A stretch of DNA of 64,000 nucleotides from Streptomyces sp. NBC_00461 (GCF_036013935.1 NZ_CP107902.1:8155001-8219000), one strand, 5' to 3'. Shown: positions 1 through 10,547, numbered from the stretch's first letter. Notes: generated by a model from the sequence alone, not told the origin. Numbers and translations are program-made.

Positions 1-125
1 TGACCCGACTGCGCGGCGAGCGCCTCGCCCACCACTGGCAGACCGAACACGACCAGCCCACCGAGTCGTTCACCTTCGCCCGCCGCTCCAGCGCGTACCT
101 GCACTCCCTGTGCGAGAAGTGCTGA
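1..125 (+). CDS. C-terminal end of an unidentified protein (partial)
   Basis: An open frame enters from the left edge and stops at TGA 123-125, giving about 40 residues that end in Leu-Cys-Glu-Lys-Cys. Codon third positions are G/C rich, as expected for real coding sequence here. Too little is visible to name a family. It is followed by a strong hairpin shared with the convergent transporter gene, which supports a genuine gene end. Confidence 0.5.
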   Translation, partial: TRLRGERLAHHWQTEHDQPTESFTFARRSSAYLHSLCEKC

Positions 126-180
126 GCCGCACGGTGCCCCATGGACATGGGGCACCAGAGGCGTAAGGACGACCCATAGA

Positions 181-222
181 CGTGAGGAGGCCCTCCCCAC
201 AGCCGGGGAGGGCCTCCTCACG
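181..222. terminator. Bidirectional hairpin terminator
   Basis: Perfect 18-bp arms at 181-198 and 205-222 with a 6-base loop lie between the partial rightward gene and the stop of the leftward transporter at 236. This is the usual Streptomyces convergent-gene terminator without a T-run. Confidence 0.8.
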
Positions 223-235
223 CGCGCGCGTGCCG

Positions 236-1642
236 TCAACCCGCGGGCTGCGGCTGCGGAGTCAACGCGTCCGCGCTGCTGTGCCCCGGCTGCCGCAGCA
301 GCAGCGCGATCGCCGCCGCGACCATCGAGACGCCGCCGGCCAGCGCGTACGCACCGTTGTAGCCCCAGGCCGCGACCACCATGGAGCCGAGTCCGCCGCC
401 GAACAGGCCGCTGACCAGCTTGCCGCTGTACACCAGCCCGTAGTTGGTGGCGTTGTAGTTCTCCCCGAAGTAGTCCGGAGTGAGCGCCGCGAACATCGGG
501 TAGAACGCGCCGCCGCCGAAGCCGGAGAGGAAGGCGAAGAACAGGAACATCCACTCGCTCTTCATCTCGCCGGCCAGGATCACGCCGAACTGGGCGAGCC
601 CCAGGACGACGATGACGAACACCAGGGTCGACTTGCGGCCCCACTTGTCGGACAGCCAGCCGACCACGCCGCGTCCGACGCCGTTGATGACCGCCATGAC
701 ACCCATCGAGGAGGCGGCCACGAGCGGGCCGAAGCCGACGTCCTTGGCGTAGTCGACCTGGAAGGAGATACCGAAGATCGACACACCGGCGGTCATCACG
801 ATGGCCACCCACATCAGGGGCAGCATGCCCGTCCTGATGGCCTCCTTGGGCGTGAACTGCCGTACCGCCGGAGGGTTCTTGGCCAGGCTGTCAGCGTTCT
901 TCCGGCTGCCGGAGAACGTCAGCGGGTCGATGTCCGCGGGCCACCAGTTCTTCGGCGGGTCCTTGAAGACGAACGCGCACCCGATGACGACGATCATCAC
1001 GTAGCAGCCGATCAGGTCCAGCACGCGGTGGTAGTTCGCGGTGTCGAAGGCGTAGTTGAAGATGAAGATGAACGGCAGCGATCCGTAGGCGAAGCCGCCG
1101 TTGACGAAGCCGGTCCTGGCGCCGCGCCGCTCGGGGAACCACTTGCCGACCATGTTGATGCAGGTCGCGTAGACGAAACCGGAGCCCAGGCCGCCCACCA
1201 CTCCGAAGCCGAGGATCGCCAGCCACACGTTGCCCAGGTGCGACAGGGAGAGGAAGCCGATCAGGCACATCCCTGAACCGAGGTACATGGCGTTGCGCGC
1301 CGTCAGGATGCCCTTCTCGCGCATCCAGCCCGCCGGGAAGGCGATGCCCGCCTGGAAGAACACCCAGACGCTGAGGATCCAGAAGGTGTTGCTCTGCGTC
1401 CAGCCGTGCGCGTGGGACAGGGTGTCCTCCGCGGAACCGTACGCGTATTCGGAGACGCTGATGGCCATCATGGCGATCCACGGGAGATAGACCATGAACG
1501 TGCGGGAGTGGCCGAGGATGTCGCGGTCGCTCTCGCCGACGCGATAGACGCGGCCGTGGGAGTCGGTCACTTCACGGTAGGAACGGTGTGCGGCGTCGGG
1601 GTCTGCCGACGAACTGCCGGCTGCGATGGGGTCCGCGGTCAT
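236..1642 (-). CDS. MFS transporter, oxalate/formate antiporter (OFA) family, copy 2
   Basis: A 468-residue, 12-helix major facilitator protein of the OFA family, which exchanges oxalate for formate or imports related carboxylates. It is a close paralog of the gene immediately upstream. Shared features include the N-terminal 'YRVGESD' segment, the 'DPPKNWWP' block near the middle and the 'DYFGEN-NATNYG' block in the second half. It is the last gene of the leftward oxalate operon. Its ATG (1640-1642) lies one base beyond the stop of the upstream copy, so translation is probably coupled, with a GAGGAG Shine-Dalgarno inside the upstream gene. The transport role is inferred from the family and the neighbouring oxalyl-CoA genes. 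The exact substrate is not shown by the sequence. Confidence 0.85.
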   Translation of the reverse strand: MTADPIAAGSSSADPDAAHRSYREVTDSHGRVYRVGESDRDILGHSRTFMVYLPWIAMMAISVSEYAYGSAEDTLSHAHGWTQSNTFWILSVWVFFQAGIAFPAGWMREKGILTARNAMYLGSGMCLIGFLSLSHLGNVWLAILGFGVVGGLGSGFVYATCINMVGKWFPERRGARTGFVNGGFAYGSLPFIFIFNYAFDTANYHRVLDLIGCYVMIVVIGCAFVFKDPPKNWWPADIDPLTFSGSRKNADSLAKNPPAVRQFTPKEAIRTGMLPLMWVAIVMTAGVSIFGISFQVDYAKDVGFGPLVAASSMGVMAVINGVGRGVVGWLSDKWGRKSTLVFVIVVLGLAQFGVILAGEMKSEWMFLFFAFLSGFGGGAFYPMFAALTPDYFGENYNATNYGLVYSGKLVSGLFGGGLGSMVVAAWGYNGAYALAGGVSMVAAAIALLLRQPGHSSADALTPQPQPAG

Positions 1643-1643
1643 G

Positions 1644-3032
1644 TCAGGCCATCTCCTCGCCGAGCGGGTGCGGGTTGGGGACGATGCGCCGGGCCTTCGG
1701 CCTGCCCGGGGACTTCAGGAAGAGCGCCAGTACCGCCGAGGCCAGGCCGATCGAACCGGCCAGCACGAACGCGCCGTGGTAGTCCCACGCGCCGACGACG
1801 ACCGCGCCCATACCGGAGCCGACGAGCCCGGAGATCAGCTTCGAGCTGTAGACGATTCCGTAGTTGGTGGCGTTGTTGTTCTCGCCGAAGTAGTCGGCCG
1901 TCATCGCGGCGAACAGCGGGAAGATCGCCCCGCCGCCGAAGCCGGAGATCATGGAGCAGAACAGGAAGAACGGCATGCTCCCCGTCTGGCCGGAGACCAG
2001 CACGCCGAACTGCGCCGAGCCGAGCACGATGCACACGATGATCAGCGTGTTGCGGCGCCCGTAGCGGTCGGAGATCCAGCCGACGACACCGCGTCCGGTG
2101 CCGTTGACGACGGCCTTCAGGGACATCGCAGTGGCCACGATCCCGCCCGCGAATCCCATGTCCTTGCCGAACGGCACCTGGAAGGCGATGCCGAAGATGT
2201 TGATGCCGGCCGTGCACAGCAGACAGAACCACATCATCCACAGGACGGGTGTGCGGGCGGCCTCCTTCGGGGTGTACTGCTTGACCGCCGGCGGGTTCTT
2301 CTCCAGCGCCCGGCGGATCTTCGGGTCGTCGGTCATCTTCAGCGGGTCGACGTGCGGGGGCCACCAGTTCTTCGGCGGATCCCTGAAGACCCAGCCGGCC
2401 GCGGCCACCACCAGGCACAGTCCGATGCCCACACAGACGAGCACGGTCCGGTAGTTGCCCAGGTCCATGTACGAGGTGAACAGGAAGACGAAGGGCACGG
2501 ACCCGTAGGCGAAGCCGCCGTTGACGAAGCCCGTCTTGCCGCCCTTGCGCTCCGGATACCACTTGCCGACCATGTTCACGCAGGTCGCGTAGACGAGACC
2601 GGCACCGATGCCGCTGCACATGCCGAAGCCGAAGTAGGCCACGGCCGCATTCGGCGCGTACGCCAGCGCCAGATAGCCCAGCAGCGTGCCGGCGGCGCCG
2701 ATCAGCATCGCCGTACGGGCGGGCAGTTTGCCGCTCTCCCGCAGCCGCCCGGCGGGGAAGGCCACGGCCGCCTGGAAGAACACCCAGACGCCCATCAGCC
2801 AGAAGATGTGTCCGCTGCTCCACAGATGAGCCTCGCGGAGCGTGTCCTCCGCCGAGGTGAACGCGTACTCCGCGGAGCTGATGCCCATCATGCCCACCCA
2901 GGGCAGGATGACCATCCACTTGCGTGTTCGGCCCATGATGTCCGTATCGGACTCGCCGATCCGGTACGTGCGGCCGTTGCGATCCGTCACCTCCCTGTAG
3001 AGGACGGACGTCGAGTAGTCGGTGGTTGTCAT
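1644..3032 (-). CDS. MFS transporter, oxalate/formate antiporter (OFA) family, copy 1
   Basis: A 462-residue, 12-helix OFA-family transporter, collinear with the next gene (copy 2). It carries the same 'YRIGESD', 'DPPKNWWP' and 'DYFGEN-NATNYG' blocks. It probably brings oxalate into the cell, or exchanges it for formate, for the Frc/Oxc enzymes encoded upstream. About 120 bases separate it from the acyl-CoA synthetase gene upstream, enough for an internal promoter, but none is evident. Two tandem OFA copies may differ in substrate or direction. Confidence 0.85.
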   Translation of the reverse strand: MTTTDYSTSVLYREVTDRNGRTYRIGESDTDIMGRTRKWMVILPWVGMMGISSAEYAFTSAEDTLREAHLWSSGHIFWLMGVWVFFQAAVAFPAGRLRESGKLPARTAMLIGAAGTLLGYLALAYAPNAAVAYFGFGMCSGIGAGLVYATCVNMVGKWYPERKGGKTGFVNGGFAYGSVPFVFLFTSYMDLGNYRTVLVCVGIGLCLVVAAAGWVFRDPPKNWWPPHVDPLKMTDDPKIRRALEKNPPAVKQYTPKEAARTPVLWMMWFCLLCTAGINIFGIAFQVPFGKDMGFAGGIVATAMSLKAVVNGTGRGVVGWISDRYGRRNTLIIVCIVLGSAQFGVLVSGQTGSMPFFLFCSMISGFGGGAIFPLFAAMTADYFGENNNATNYGIVYSSKLISGLVGSGMGAVVVGAWDYHGAFVLAGSIGLASAVLALFLKSPGRPKARRIVPNPHPLGEEMA

Positions 3033-3151
3033 CGCTCAGTGCCCCTTGCGTCGAAAGCTCTGGCCAGCGCCCCCTGTCCAATGCCTTTCGCGTGCGCACG
3101 GGTCCCCGGGCCGGCCGACCGCACTGCCGGCCGGCCCCGTGTTCGCTCACC

Positions 3152-5299
3152 TCATGAACCGCCCCCCAACCGCACCGCCGCCCGCGCCCAGCGATACTTC
3201 GCGCCGAGCACGGCCACCGGCTTCTCGGTCGTGTACGGGTACGCCACGACCCCTCGCTCGTAGAGGTACTGGCAGGCCTCCTCGACCTCGACGTCGCCCG
3301 CGAGTGACGCCACGACGGGCTTCTCGATGCCTCGCTCCCGGAACTCGGCCACCACGCGCGCGGTGAGCTCCGCGAAGACCATCGGGGGAGTGACGATGGT
3401 GTGCCAGTAGCCGAGGACGAGCGCGTGGATGCGCGGGTCCTCCAGGCCCAGCCGGATCGTCGCCTCGTACGTCGACGGCGGCTCTCCGCCGGTGATGTCG
3501 ACCGGGTTGCCGGCCGCCCCGAAGGGCGGGATGAACTTCCGGAACGCCTCGTCCAGGTCCGGCGGGATCTCCATCAGGGACAGTCCGTTGTCGGTCACCG
3601 CGTCGGACAGCAGTACGCCGCTGCCGCCGGCCCCGGTGATGATCACGACGTTGTCGCCCTGAGGGGCGGGAAGCACCGGCAACGCGCGCGCGTACTCGAG
3701 CATTTCGTTCAGCCCGGGCGCCCGGATGACACCGGCCTGCTTCAGGATGTCGTCGTACACGGCGTCGTCGCCCGCGAGCGCCCCGGTGTGCGAGCCGGCC
3801 GCCCTGGCACCAGCCGCCGTACGACCGGCCTTGAGTACCACGACCGGCTTCTTCGGCACGGTCGCCTGCGCGGCCGCCACGAAGGCCCGCCCGTCCTTGA
3901 GGTCCTCCAGGTGCATGGCGATGCACTGGGTGTGCGGGTCCTCGCCGAACCAGGTCAGCAGGTCGTCCTCGTCCAGGTCCGACTTGTTGCCGAGGCCCAC
4001 GATCGCCGACACACCCGTCTTCGTGGTGCGGGCGAAGCCGAGGATGGCCATCCCGATGCCACCGGACTGCGAGGTCAGGGCGACACCGCCCTTGACGTCG
4101 TACGGCGTGCAGAACGTGGCGCACAGGTCCTGCCACGTCGAGTAGTAGCCGTAGATGTTGGGGCCGAGGAGGCGGACGCCGTGCCGCTCGGCGATCGCGA
4201 CGATCTCCTCCTGGAGTTCGTGCTCGCCGGTCTCCGCGAAGCCGGAGGGGATCAGCACGGCGTTGGGGATGTTCTTGCGTCCCACCTCCTCAAGGGACGA
4301 GGCCACGAACTTGGCGGGGATAGCGAAGACCGCCACATCCACCTCACCGGGAACGTCCGTGACGCTCTTGTACGCCTTGCGGCCCAGAATGTCATCGGCC
4401 TTGGGGTTCACCGGATGGATCTCCCCGGCGAAGCCGCCGTCGATGAGGTTGCGCATCACCGAATTGCCGATCTTGCCCTGCTCGTTGGAGGCACCGATGA
4501 CGGCGACCGACGAGGGCTGCATCAGCCGGCGCATCGAGGTGAGGATCTCCTCGCGCGTGTACGTGCGCCGGGGCTTCGGCACCGAGTCGGCGAGGATCAC
4601 GCGGATGTCCGCCGCCACGGCGCCCTCAGGGGTGGCGATCACCGGGTTGAGGTCGACCTCCGCGATCTCCGGGAAGTCCGCGACCAGTTGGGACACCCGG
4701 CGGATCTGCTCGGCGATCGCCCACCGGTCCACGCCCGCCCGGCCGCGCACACCGCGCAGGATCTCCGCCGCCCTGATCGAGTCCAGCATGGACAGCGCCT
4801 CGTCGGCACTCACGGGCGCCAGCCGGAACGTGACGTCCTTGAGGACCTCGACGAGCACCCCGCCGAGCCCGAACGCGACGACCTTCCCGAACGTCGGGTC
4901 CGTCACCGCGCCGACGATGACCTCCTGCCCCTGCGGGAGCAACTCCTGGACCTGTACGCCTTCAATGCGCGCGGACGCGGCGTACGCGCGCGCGTTCTCG
5001 ATGATCTTGTGGAACGCGGCCCGCACGTCCGCAGCGCCCTCGACGCCGACGATCACCCCGCCCGCGTCGGTCTTGTGCAGGATGTCCGGAGAGACGATCT
5101 TCATCACGACGGGCCCGCCGAACCGCGCCGCGTACGACACGGCCTCGTCGACGTCGGTCGCCAACTCCTCCCCGGGGACGGCGATCCCGTACGCGTCGGC
5201 GATCACCTTGCCCTCGGGCGCGGTGAGCGCGGTCCGCCCCTCGGCCCGCACAGCGTCGAGGAGCGACTGCACCCTCAGCTCCCGGTCTTCGGCCATCAC
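3152..5299 (-). CDS. ADP-forming acyl-CoA synthetase (acetate-CoA ligase family)
   Basis: A 715-residue fused enzyme of the NDP-forming acyl-CoA synthetase family. It has an N-terminal ATP-grasp part (about residues 10-230), a CoA-binding Rossmann part starting near 'SSVAVIGAS' (263-271) and succinyl-CoA-ligase-like domains. The phospho-acceptor histidine is His504 in 'GSHTGALAG'. The family converts an acid, CoA and ATP to acyl-CoA, ADP and phosphate. Placed two bases after the frc stop, inside the oxalate operon, it could charge oxalate, formate or acetate with CoA; the substrate is inference. Start: GTG 5299 has a GGAG 9 bases upstream; ATG 5296 is an alternative. Confidence 0.85.
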   Translation of the reverse strand: MMAEDRELRVQSLLDAVRAEGRTALTAPEGKVIADAYGIAVPGEELATDVDEAVSYAARFGGPVVMKIVSPDILHKTDAGGVIVGVEGAADVRAAFHKIIENARAYAASARIEGVQVQELLPQGQEVIVGAVTDPTFGKVVAFGLGGVLVEVLKDVTFRLAPVSADEALSMLDSIRAAEILRGVRGRAGVDRWAIAEQIRRVSQLVADFPEIAEVDLNPVIATPEGAVAADIRVILADSVPKPRRTYTREEILTSMRRLMQPSSVAVIGASNEQGKIGNSVMRNLIDGGFAGEIHPVNPKADDILGRKAYKSVTDVPGEVDVAVFAIPAKFVASSLEEVGRKNIPNAVLIPSGFAETGEHELQEEIVAIAERHGVRLLGPNIYGYYSTWQDLCATFCTPYDVKGGVALTSQSGGIGMAILGFARTTKTGVSAIVGLGNKSDLDEDDLLTWFGEDPHTQCIAMHLEDLKDGRAFVAAAQATVPKKPVVVLKAGRTAAGARAAGSHTGALAGDDAVYDDILKQAGVIRAPGLNEMLEYARALPVLPAPQGDNVVIITGAGGSGVLLSDAVTDNGLSLMEIPPDLDEAFRKFIPPFGAAGNPVDITGGEPPSTYEATIRLGLEDPRIHALVLGYWHTIVTPPMVFAELTARVVAEFRERGIEKPVVASLAGDVEVEEACQYLYERGVVAYPYTTEKPVAVLGAKYRWARAAVRLGGGS

Positions 5300-5300
5300 G

Positions 5301-6542
5301 TCAGATCACTCCGTTCGACTTGAGCAGGCGCAGTTCCTCGTCGCCGAGGCCGAGTTCGCCGATGTAGACCTCTGCGTTGTGCTCGCCGAGCAGGGGTGAA
5401 CCGGTCACCTGCACGGGGGAGTCGGAGAGCTTGAGGGGGCTGCCCACCGTCACGAACTCGCCCCGCTCGGGGTGCGGCACGGTGACGACCATCTCGTTGG
5501 CGACCAGCGAGGCGTCCTCGATGATCTCCCTGGTGGACAGGATCGGCCCGCACGGGATGTTGTGGGCGTTGAGCCGCTCCAGCACCTCCCACTTGGGCAG
5601 CGTCGAGGACCACTCCTCGATCAGCTGGAACATCTTGTTGAGCTTGGGCAGCCGGGCCGCGGGCGTCGCCCACTCGGGGTCCTCCGCCAGCTCCGGCCGG
5701 CCGATGAGCTCGCTCAGCGGCTTCCAGCCGACGGGCTGCACGATGACGTACACGTAGTCGTTGGGGCCGCCCGGCGCGCACTTGACCGCCCAGCCGGGCT
5801 GGCCCCCGCCGGACGCGTTTCCGGACCTGGGAACCTCGGTGCCGAAGTCGTCGTTGGGATATTCAGCGAGTGGGCCGTGGACCAGACGCTGCTGATCGCG
5901 CAGCTTCACCCGGCAGAGGTTGAGCACAGCGTGCTGCATGGCCACGTTCACCCGCTGACCACGCCCGGTGTGCTCACGCTGGAACAGCGCCGCGAGTATC
6001 CCCGCCACGGCGTGGACGCCCGTGCCCGAGTCCCCGATCTGGGCCCCCGTCGCCAGCGGCGGCCCGTCCTCGAAACCGGTGGTCGACATCGACCCGCCCA
6101 TGGCCTGTGCGACGACCTCGTACGCCTTGAAGTTGGTGTACGGGCCCTCGCCGAACCCCTTGATGGAGGCATAGACGATTCGCGGATTGATCTCCTGGAT
6201 GCGGTCCCAGGTGAAGCCCATACGGTCGACCGCGCCCGGTCCGAAGTTCTCGACCATGACGTCCGAGCGCCGGATCAGCTCGGTGAGGATCTCCTTGCCG
6301 CGCTCGGTCTTGGTGTTGAGGGTGATGCTCCGCTTGTTGCAGTTGAGCATCGTGAAGTAGAGGGAGTCGACGTCCGGGAGGTCGCGCAACTGCCCGCGCG
6401 TGATGTCACCGGTCGGCGCCTCCAGTTTGACGACGTCCGCGCCGAGCCAGGCGAGCAGCTGGGTCGCGGACGGCCCGGACTGGACGTGGGTCATGTCGAG
6501 GACGCGGATGCCTGCGAGGGCCTTGGTGGGCGTTCCAGTCAT
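5301..6542 (-). CDS. frc: Formyl-CoA:oxalate CoA-transferase
   Basis: A 413-residue class III CoA-transferase (CaiB/BaiF family). It moves CoA from formyl-CoA to oxalate, making oxalyl-CoA for the decarboxylase encoded just upstream. The predicted catalytic aspartate is Asp171 in 'IGDSGTG', very close to the position of the nucleophile in the Oxalobacter enzyme. The N-terminal '[28 protein letters not shown]' region is typical, with key residues at 14-41. ATG 6542 is preferred because GAGGTGG lies 5 bases upstream; a longer GTG start at 6551 lacks this spacing. Ten bases separate it from the oxc stop, so the two are co-transcribed. The Frc/Oxc pairing makes the assignment firm. Confidence 0.92.
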   Translation of the reverse strand: MTGTPTKALAGIRVLDMTHVQSGPSATQLLAWLGADVVKLEAPTGDITRGQLRDLPDVDSLYFTMLNCNKRSITLNTKTERGKEILTELIRRSDVMVENFGPGAVDRMGFTWDRIQEINPRIVYASIKGFGEGPYTNFKAYEVVAQAMGGSMSTTGFEDGPPLATGAQIGDSGTGVHAVAGILAALFQREHTGRGQRVNVAMQHAVLNLCRVKLRDQQRLVHGPLAEYPNDDFGTEVPRSGNASGGGQPGWAVKCAPGGPNDYVYVIVQPVGWKPLSELIGRPELAEDPEWATPAARLPKLNKMFQLIEEWSSTLPKWEVLERLNAHNIPCGPILSTREIIEDASLVANEMVVTVPHPERGEFVTVGSPLKLSDSPVQVTGSPLLGEHNAEVYIGELGLGDEELRLLKSNGVI

Positions 6543-6552
6543 GCGGGCCACC

Positions 6553-8235
6553 TCACTTGTACATGGTCTGGTTCATGGTTCCGGGGGCGTATGCGTCCGG
6601 GTCGACCCAGACGTTGATCAGCGACGGCTTGCCCGACTCGCGGGCACGCCGCAGCGCCGGGCCGATGTCGGCGGGGTCGCGGACCTCCTCGCCGTAACCG
6701 CCCAGCATCTGGGCGAACTTGTCGTAGTGGACGTCGCCGAGGGTGTTGCCGATCCGCTCGCGCTCCAGGCCGTACTTCTGGGCCTGGCCGTAGCGGATCT
6801 GGTTCATGGAGGAGTTGTTGCCGACGATGCCGACGAAGGGGAGGTCGTAGCGGACGAGAGTCTCGAAGTCCCAGCCGGTGAGGGAGAAGGCGCCGTCGCC
6901 GAAGAGGGCCACCACCTCCTTGTCGGGGCGGGCCTGCTTGGCCGCGAGCACGAAGGGGACGCCGACGCCGAGGGTGCCGAGCGGGCCCGGGTCCATCCAG
7001 TGCCCGGGTGACTTGGGCTGGACGACCTGTCCGGAGAAGGTGACGATGTCGCCGCCGTCGCCGATGTAGATGGAGTCCTCGGTGAGGAAGTCGTTGATCT
7101 CGCTGACCAGGCGGTACGGGTGGATCGGTGAGGCGTCCGACCTCAGGCTCGGCAGCCGCTTCTCGATGGCGCTCTGCTCGGCCGCGCGCAGCTCGTCGAT
7201 CCACTCCTTGCGCCTGGACGCACCGCCGTTGATGCGCCCCGAAGCGGCGTCGGCGACCGACTTGAGGACGAGTCCCGCGTCGCCGACGATCCCGAGGTCG
7301 ATGTCGCGGTTCTTGCCCACCGTCCGGTAGTCGAGGTCGATCTGCACGACGGTCGCCTCCGGCGACAGCCGCTTGCCGTAGCCCATGCGGAAGTCGAAGG
7401 GCGTGCCGACGATGACGATGACATCGGCGTTGGAGAAGGCGTAGCGGCGCGACAGCTGGAAGTGGTGCGGGTCGCCGGGTGGGAGGGTGCCGCGGCCGGC
7501 ACCGTTCATGTAGGCCGGGATGTTCAGGGCCCGTACGAGGTCGATGGCGGCTTCGGTGCCCCTGGTCGTCCAGACCTGGCTGCCGAGCAGGATGGCCGGT
7601 TTCTCGGCGTGCACGAGCAGGTCGGCGAGCTTCTCGACTGCCTCGGGGTCGCCGGCCGAGCGGGTCGAGGCGCGGTAGGCGCCCTGCTTCGGCACCCGCG
7701 CCTTGCTCACCGGCACCTTGGCGTCCAGCACGTCGCGCGGGATCTCCAGGAAGGAGGGCCCGGGCGCACCGTGATAGCACTCGCGGAACGCCATCGACAC
7801 CATGTCGGCGGCGCGGGCCGTGTCCGGCACGGCCGCCGCGAACTTGGTGATCGGCGTCATCATGTCGACGTGCGGCAGGTCCTGCAGGGACCCCATCTTG
7901 TGCTGGGTGAGGGCGCCCTGGCCGCCGATCAGCAGCATCGGGGACTCCGCGCGGAAGGCGTTGGCGACACCGGTGACGGCGTCCGTCGTGCCAGGACCCG
8001 CGGTGACGACCGCGCAGCCGGGTTTGCCGGTGAGGCGGGCGTAACCGTCGGCGGCATGGGCGGCGACCTGCTCGTGGCGGACGTCGACGACCTCTATGCC
8101 CTCGTCGACGCAGCCGTCGTAGATGTCGATGATGTGGCCGCCGCACAGCGTGTAGATGCGGTCGACCCCCTCGGCCTTGAGTGCCTTGGCAACGAGATGA
8201 CCACCGGAAATCACGTCCTGGGTGTCGTCGGGCAT
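6553..8235 (-). CDS. oxc: Oxalyl-CoA decarboxylase
   Basis: A 560-residue thiamine-diphosphate enzyme that decarboxylates oxalyl-CoA to formyl-CoA and CO2. The cofactor-activating glutamate is Glu55 ('RHEQ'). The ThDP/Mg motif starts with Gly-Asp-Gly at 446-448 and ends in Asn-Asn near 473. Length matches the Oxalobacter enzyme (568 residues). It is the first gene of the leftward operon oxc-frc-acyl-CoA synthetase-OFA-OFA. ATG 8235, preceded by AGGA 7 bases upstream, gives the usual N-terminus. An upstream in-frame ATG at 8283 would add 16 atypical residues and fall at the operator palindrome. Confidence 0.93.
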   Translation of the reverse strand: MPDDTQDVISGGHLVAKALKAEGVDRIYTLCGGHIIDIYDGCVDEGIEVVDVRHEQVAAHAADGYARLTGKPGCAVVTAGPGTTDAVTGVANAFRAESPMLLIGGQGALTQHKMGSLQDLPHVDMMTPITKFAAAVPDTARAADMVSMAFRECYHGAPGPSFLEIPRDVLDAKVPVSKARVPKQGAYRASTRSAGDPEAVEKLADLLVHAEKPAILLGSQVWTTRGTEAAIDLVRALNIPAYMNGAGRGTLPPGDPHHFQLSRRYAFSNADVIVIVGTPFDFRMGYGKRLSPEATVVQIDLDYRTVGKNRDIDLGIVGDAGLVLKSVADAASGRINGGASRRKEWIDELRAAEQSAIEKRLPSLRSDASPIHPYRLVSEINDFLTEDSIYIGDGGDIVTFSGQVVQPKSPGHWMDPGPLGTLGVGVPFVLAAKQARPDKEVVALFGDGAFSLTGWDFETLVRYDLPFVGIVGNNSSMNQIRYGQAQKYGLERERIGNTLGDVHYDKFAQMLGGYGEEVRDPADIGPALRRARESGKPSLINVWVDPDAYAPGTMNQTMYK

Positions 8236-8285
8236 GGCGAAGTCCTGTCCCTTCGTAGGGGGTTGGAACGCTCTCTCGTACATTG

Positions 8286-8309
8286 CATACAGTCGACGAA
8301 TACTGTATG
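8286..8309. promoter_or_regulatory. Inverted-repeat operator candidate between the two oxalate-locus arms
   Basis: A perfect 8-bp inverted repeat, CATACAGT (8286-8293) and ACTGTATG (8302-8309), separated by 8 bases. It lies between oxc (leftward) and the sucC-like gene (rightward), where one regulator could control both arms. Its AT-rich, TATACAGT-like arms resemble operators of GntR- or TetR-type regulators. No candidate regulator is encoded nearby, so the protein that binds is unknown. Confidence 0.55.
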
Positions 8310-8411
8310 AAGCTTGTTATCCCGCATCCGGTGGGTGGTGTCCAGGGGGCGTGCGGCACTTTTCGGGGACCTGGGGTCGGCCCCCGGAAGATCCAACAGA
8401 CAGGAGCCGGA

Positions 8412-9551
8412 ATGGACCTGTACGAACACCAGGCAAGGGAACTCTTCGAGGAACACGGCATCGTGGTGCCGAGGGCCGAGGTCACCGACTCGCCCAGGGA
8501 GGCACGCGAGATCGCCCGCAGGCTGGGCGGGCGAGTAGTGGTGAAAGCCCAGGTGAAGACCGGTGGGCGGGGCAAAGCGGGCGGCGTGAAGCTCGCTGCC
8601 GACCCGGCCGCCGCGGAGCTCACGGCACGCCAGATCCTCGGCATGGACATCAAGGGCCACACGGTCGGCAAGGTGATGCTGGCCCAGCCCGTTGAATTCG
8701 CGGCCGGCGAGAGCGAGTTCTACGTCTCCTACGTGCTCGACCGCGCGGCGGGCACCTTCCTCGCGATCGCCTCGGCCGAGGGCGGCATGGAGATCGAGGA
8801 GGTCGCCGCGAGCCGCCCGGAGGCCGTCGCCCGTATCCACATCGACCCGGCGGAGGGCGTCACCTCGGCGAAGGCGGGTGAGATCGCCGAGGCTGCGGCG
8901 CTGCCGCCGCAGACCGTCGACGTTCTCGTACGACTGTGGGAGGTACTCGTCCGCGAGGACGCGCTGCTCGTCGAGGTCAACCCGCTCGTGATGACGAAGC
9001 AGGGGCAGATCCTCGCCCTCGACGGCAAGGTCACCCTCGACGACAACGCCCGCTTCCGGCAAGCACGCTGGGGCACGCAGGACGTGGAGCACGACGTCGC
9101 GCTGGAGGCGACGGCAGCAGCCAAGGGCCTCAACTACGTGAAACTGGACGGCGAGGTCGGCATCATCGGCAACGGCGCCGGCCTGGTCATGTCGACCCTC
9201 GACGTGGTCGCGGGCTGCGGAGCGCGGCCCGCGAACTTCCTCGACATCGGCGGCGGGGCCTCCGCCCAGATCATGGCCGACGGCCTCTCGGTCATCCTCT
9301 CCGACCCGGCCGTGAAGTCGGTCTTCGTCAACGTCTTCGGCGGAATCACCGCCTGCGACGCGGTCGCCGACGGCATCGTGCAGGCGCTGGACGCCGTCCG
9401 GTTGACCAGACCGCTGGTCGTGCGCCTCGACGGCAACAACGCGGCCCGCGGCCGCGCCATCCTCGACGAGCGCGCGCATCCCCTGGTCCAGCAGGCTACG
9501 ACCATGGACGGCGCCGCCCGCCGCGCCGCCCGACTCGCCACCACTGGTTGA
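8412..9551 (+). CDS. sucC: Succinyl-CoA ligase beta subunit homolog
   Basis: A 379-residue ADP-forming CoA ligase beta subunit with an N-terminal ATP-grasp fold ('[17 protein letters not shown]' start) and the C-terminal '[12 protein letters not shown]' and '[10 protein letters not shown]' blocks. With the alpha subunit encoded 11 bases downstream it should form a SucCD-type enzyme, interconverting an acid plus CoA with its thioester. Streptomyces has another sucCD locus for the TCA cycle. Divergence from oxc suggests this pair serves oxalate- or formate-related CoA metabolism; that role is inference. ATG 8412 has AGGAG 5 bases upstream. The frame stays open upstream to 8283 without a likely start. 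Confidence 0.88.
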   Translation: MDLYEHQARELFEEHGIVVPRAEVTDSPREAREIARRLGGRVVVKAQVKTGGRGKAGGVKLAADPAAAELTARQILGMDIKGHTVGKVMLAQPVEFAAGESEFYVSYVLDRAAGTFLAIASAEGGMEIEEVAASRPEAVARIHIDPAEGVTSAKAGEIAEAAALPPQTVDVLVRLWEVLVREDALLVEVNPLVMTKQGQILALDGKVTLDDNARFRQARWGTQDVEHDVALEATAAAKGLNYVKLDGEVGIIGNGAGLVMSTLDVVAGCGARPANFLDIGGGASAQIMADGLSVILSDPAVKSVFVNVFGGITACDAVADGIVQALDAVRLTRPLVVRLDGNNAARGRAILDERAHPLVQQATTMDGAARRAARLATTG

Positions 9552-9562
9552 AGGAGCCCGAC

Positions 9563-10480
9563 ATGGCCATCTACCTCACCAAGGAGAGCAAGGTCCTCGT
9601 CCAGGGCATGACCGGCGGCGAAGGCATGAAGCACACCCGGCGCATGCTGGCGGCCGGAACGAACGTCGTCGGCGGCGTCAACCCGCGCAAGGCGGGCCAC
9701 ACCGTCGACTTCGACATCCCCCAGTTCCTGAACGGCCCGGGAGGCGTCCCCATGACCGTCCCCGTCTTCGGGACGGTCGCCGAAGGCATCCACGCGACCG
9801 GTGCCGACGTCACCGTCGTCTTCGTGCCGCCCGCCTTCGCCAAAGCGGCCGTCATCGAGGCCGCCGACGCCGGCATCGGCCTCGCGGTCGTCATCACCGA
9901 GGGCATCCCCGTCCATGACTCCGTCGCCTTCCACGCCCACGCGAAGGCGAAGGGCACGCGCGTCATCGGCCCCAACTGCCCGGGCCTGATCACCCCCGGC
10001 CAGTCCAACGCGGGCATCATCCCCTCCGACATCACCAAGCCCGGCCGCATCGGCCTGGTGTCCAAGTCCGGCACCCTCACCTACCAATTGATGTACGAAC
10101 TGCGCGACATCGGCTTCTCCACCTGCGTCGGCATCGGCGGCGACCCCGTCGTGGGCACCACGCACATCGACTGCCTGGCGGCCTTCGAGGACGACCCCGA
10201 CACCGATCTGATCGTCCTCATCGGCGAGATCGGCGGCGACGCCGAGGAACGCGCGGCCGCGTACGTGCGCGCCCACGTCACCAAGCCCGTCGTCGGCTAC
10301 ATCGCCGGGTTCACCGCCCCCGAGGGCAAAACGATGGGACACGCGGGAGCCATCGTGTCCGGGTCCTCCGGCACCGCACGGGCGAAGCAGGAGGCGCTGG
10401 ATGCGGCCGGGGTGAGTGTGGGAAGCACACCGACCGAGACGGCGAAACTTGTGCTCGCCCGTCTCGAAGAGGGGCGATAG
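9563..10480 (+). CDS. sucD: Succinyl-CoA ligase alpha subunit homolog
   Basis: A 305-residue CoA-binding alpha subunit. The N-terminus carries a '[18 protein letters not shown]' Rossmann start, and the active-site phosphohistidine is about His260 in '[10 protein letters not shown]'. It pairs with the beta subunit encoded directly upstream; the AAGGAG ribosome site overlaps the sucC stop. Length is normal for SucD. Typical SucD enzymes act on succinate, but the oxalate context leaves oxalate, formate or glyoxylate-derived acids possible. Confidence 0.88.
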   Translation: MAIYLTKESKVLVQGMTGGEGMKHTRRMLAAGTNVVGGVNPRKAGHTVDFDIPQFLNGPGGVPMTVPVFGTVAEGIHATGADVTVVFVPPAFAKAAVIEAADAGIGLAVVITEGIPVHDSVAFHAHAKAKGTRVIGPNCPGLITPGQSNAGIIPSDITKPGRIGLVSKSGTLTYQLMYELRDIGFSTCVGIGGDPVVGTTHIDCLAAFEDDPDTDLIVLIGEIGGDAEERAAAYVRAHVTKPVVGYIAGFTAPEGKTMGHAGAIVSGSSGTARAKQEALDAAGVSVGSTPTETAKLVLARLEEGR

Positions 10481-10547
10481 AACCCTCATAGTCGATGTTA
10501 GCCACGCATTCCCGCCCCCGACTGTGCACCGAGAGCGGAGCAACCCG

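Noticed and set aside
182..1276. Long rightward open frame of about 364 codons rich in Arg, His and Asp
   Set aside because: It is antisense to the OFA transporter and its composition is the typical shadow of a high-GC gene; many similar frames elsewhere were dropped for the same reason.
3401..5323. 640-codon rightward frame opposite the acyl-CoA synthetase
   Set aside because: It mirrors the codon pattern of the opposite strand, has no family character, and the reverse-strand enzyme is certain.
8236..8283. Longer oxc start at ATG 8283
   Set aside because: The extra residues are not typical of Oxc, no ribosome site precedes the codon, and it would run into the operator palindrome.
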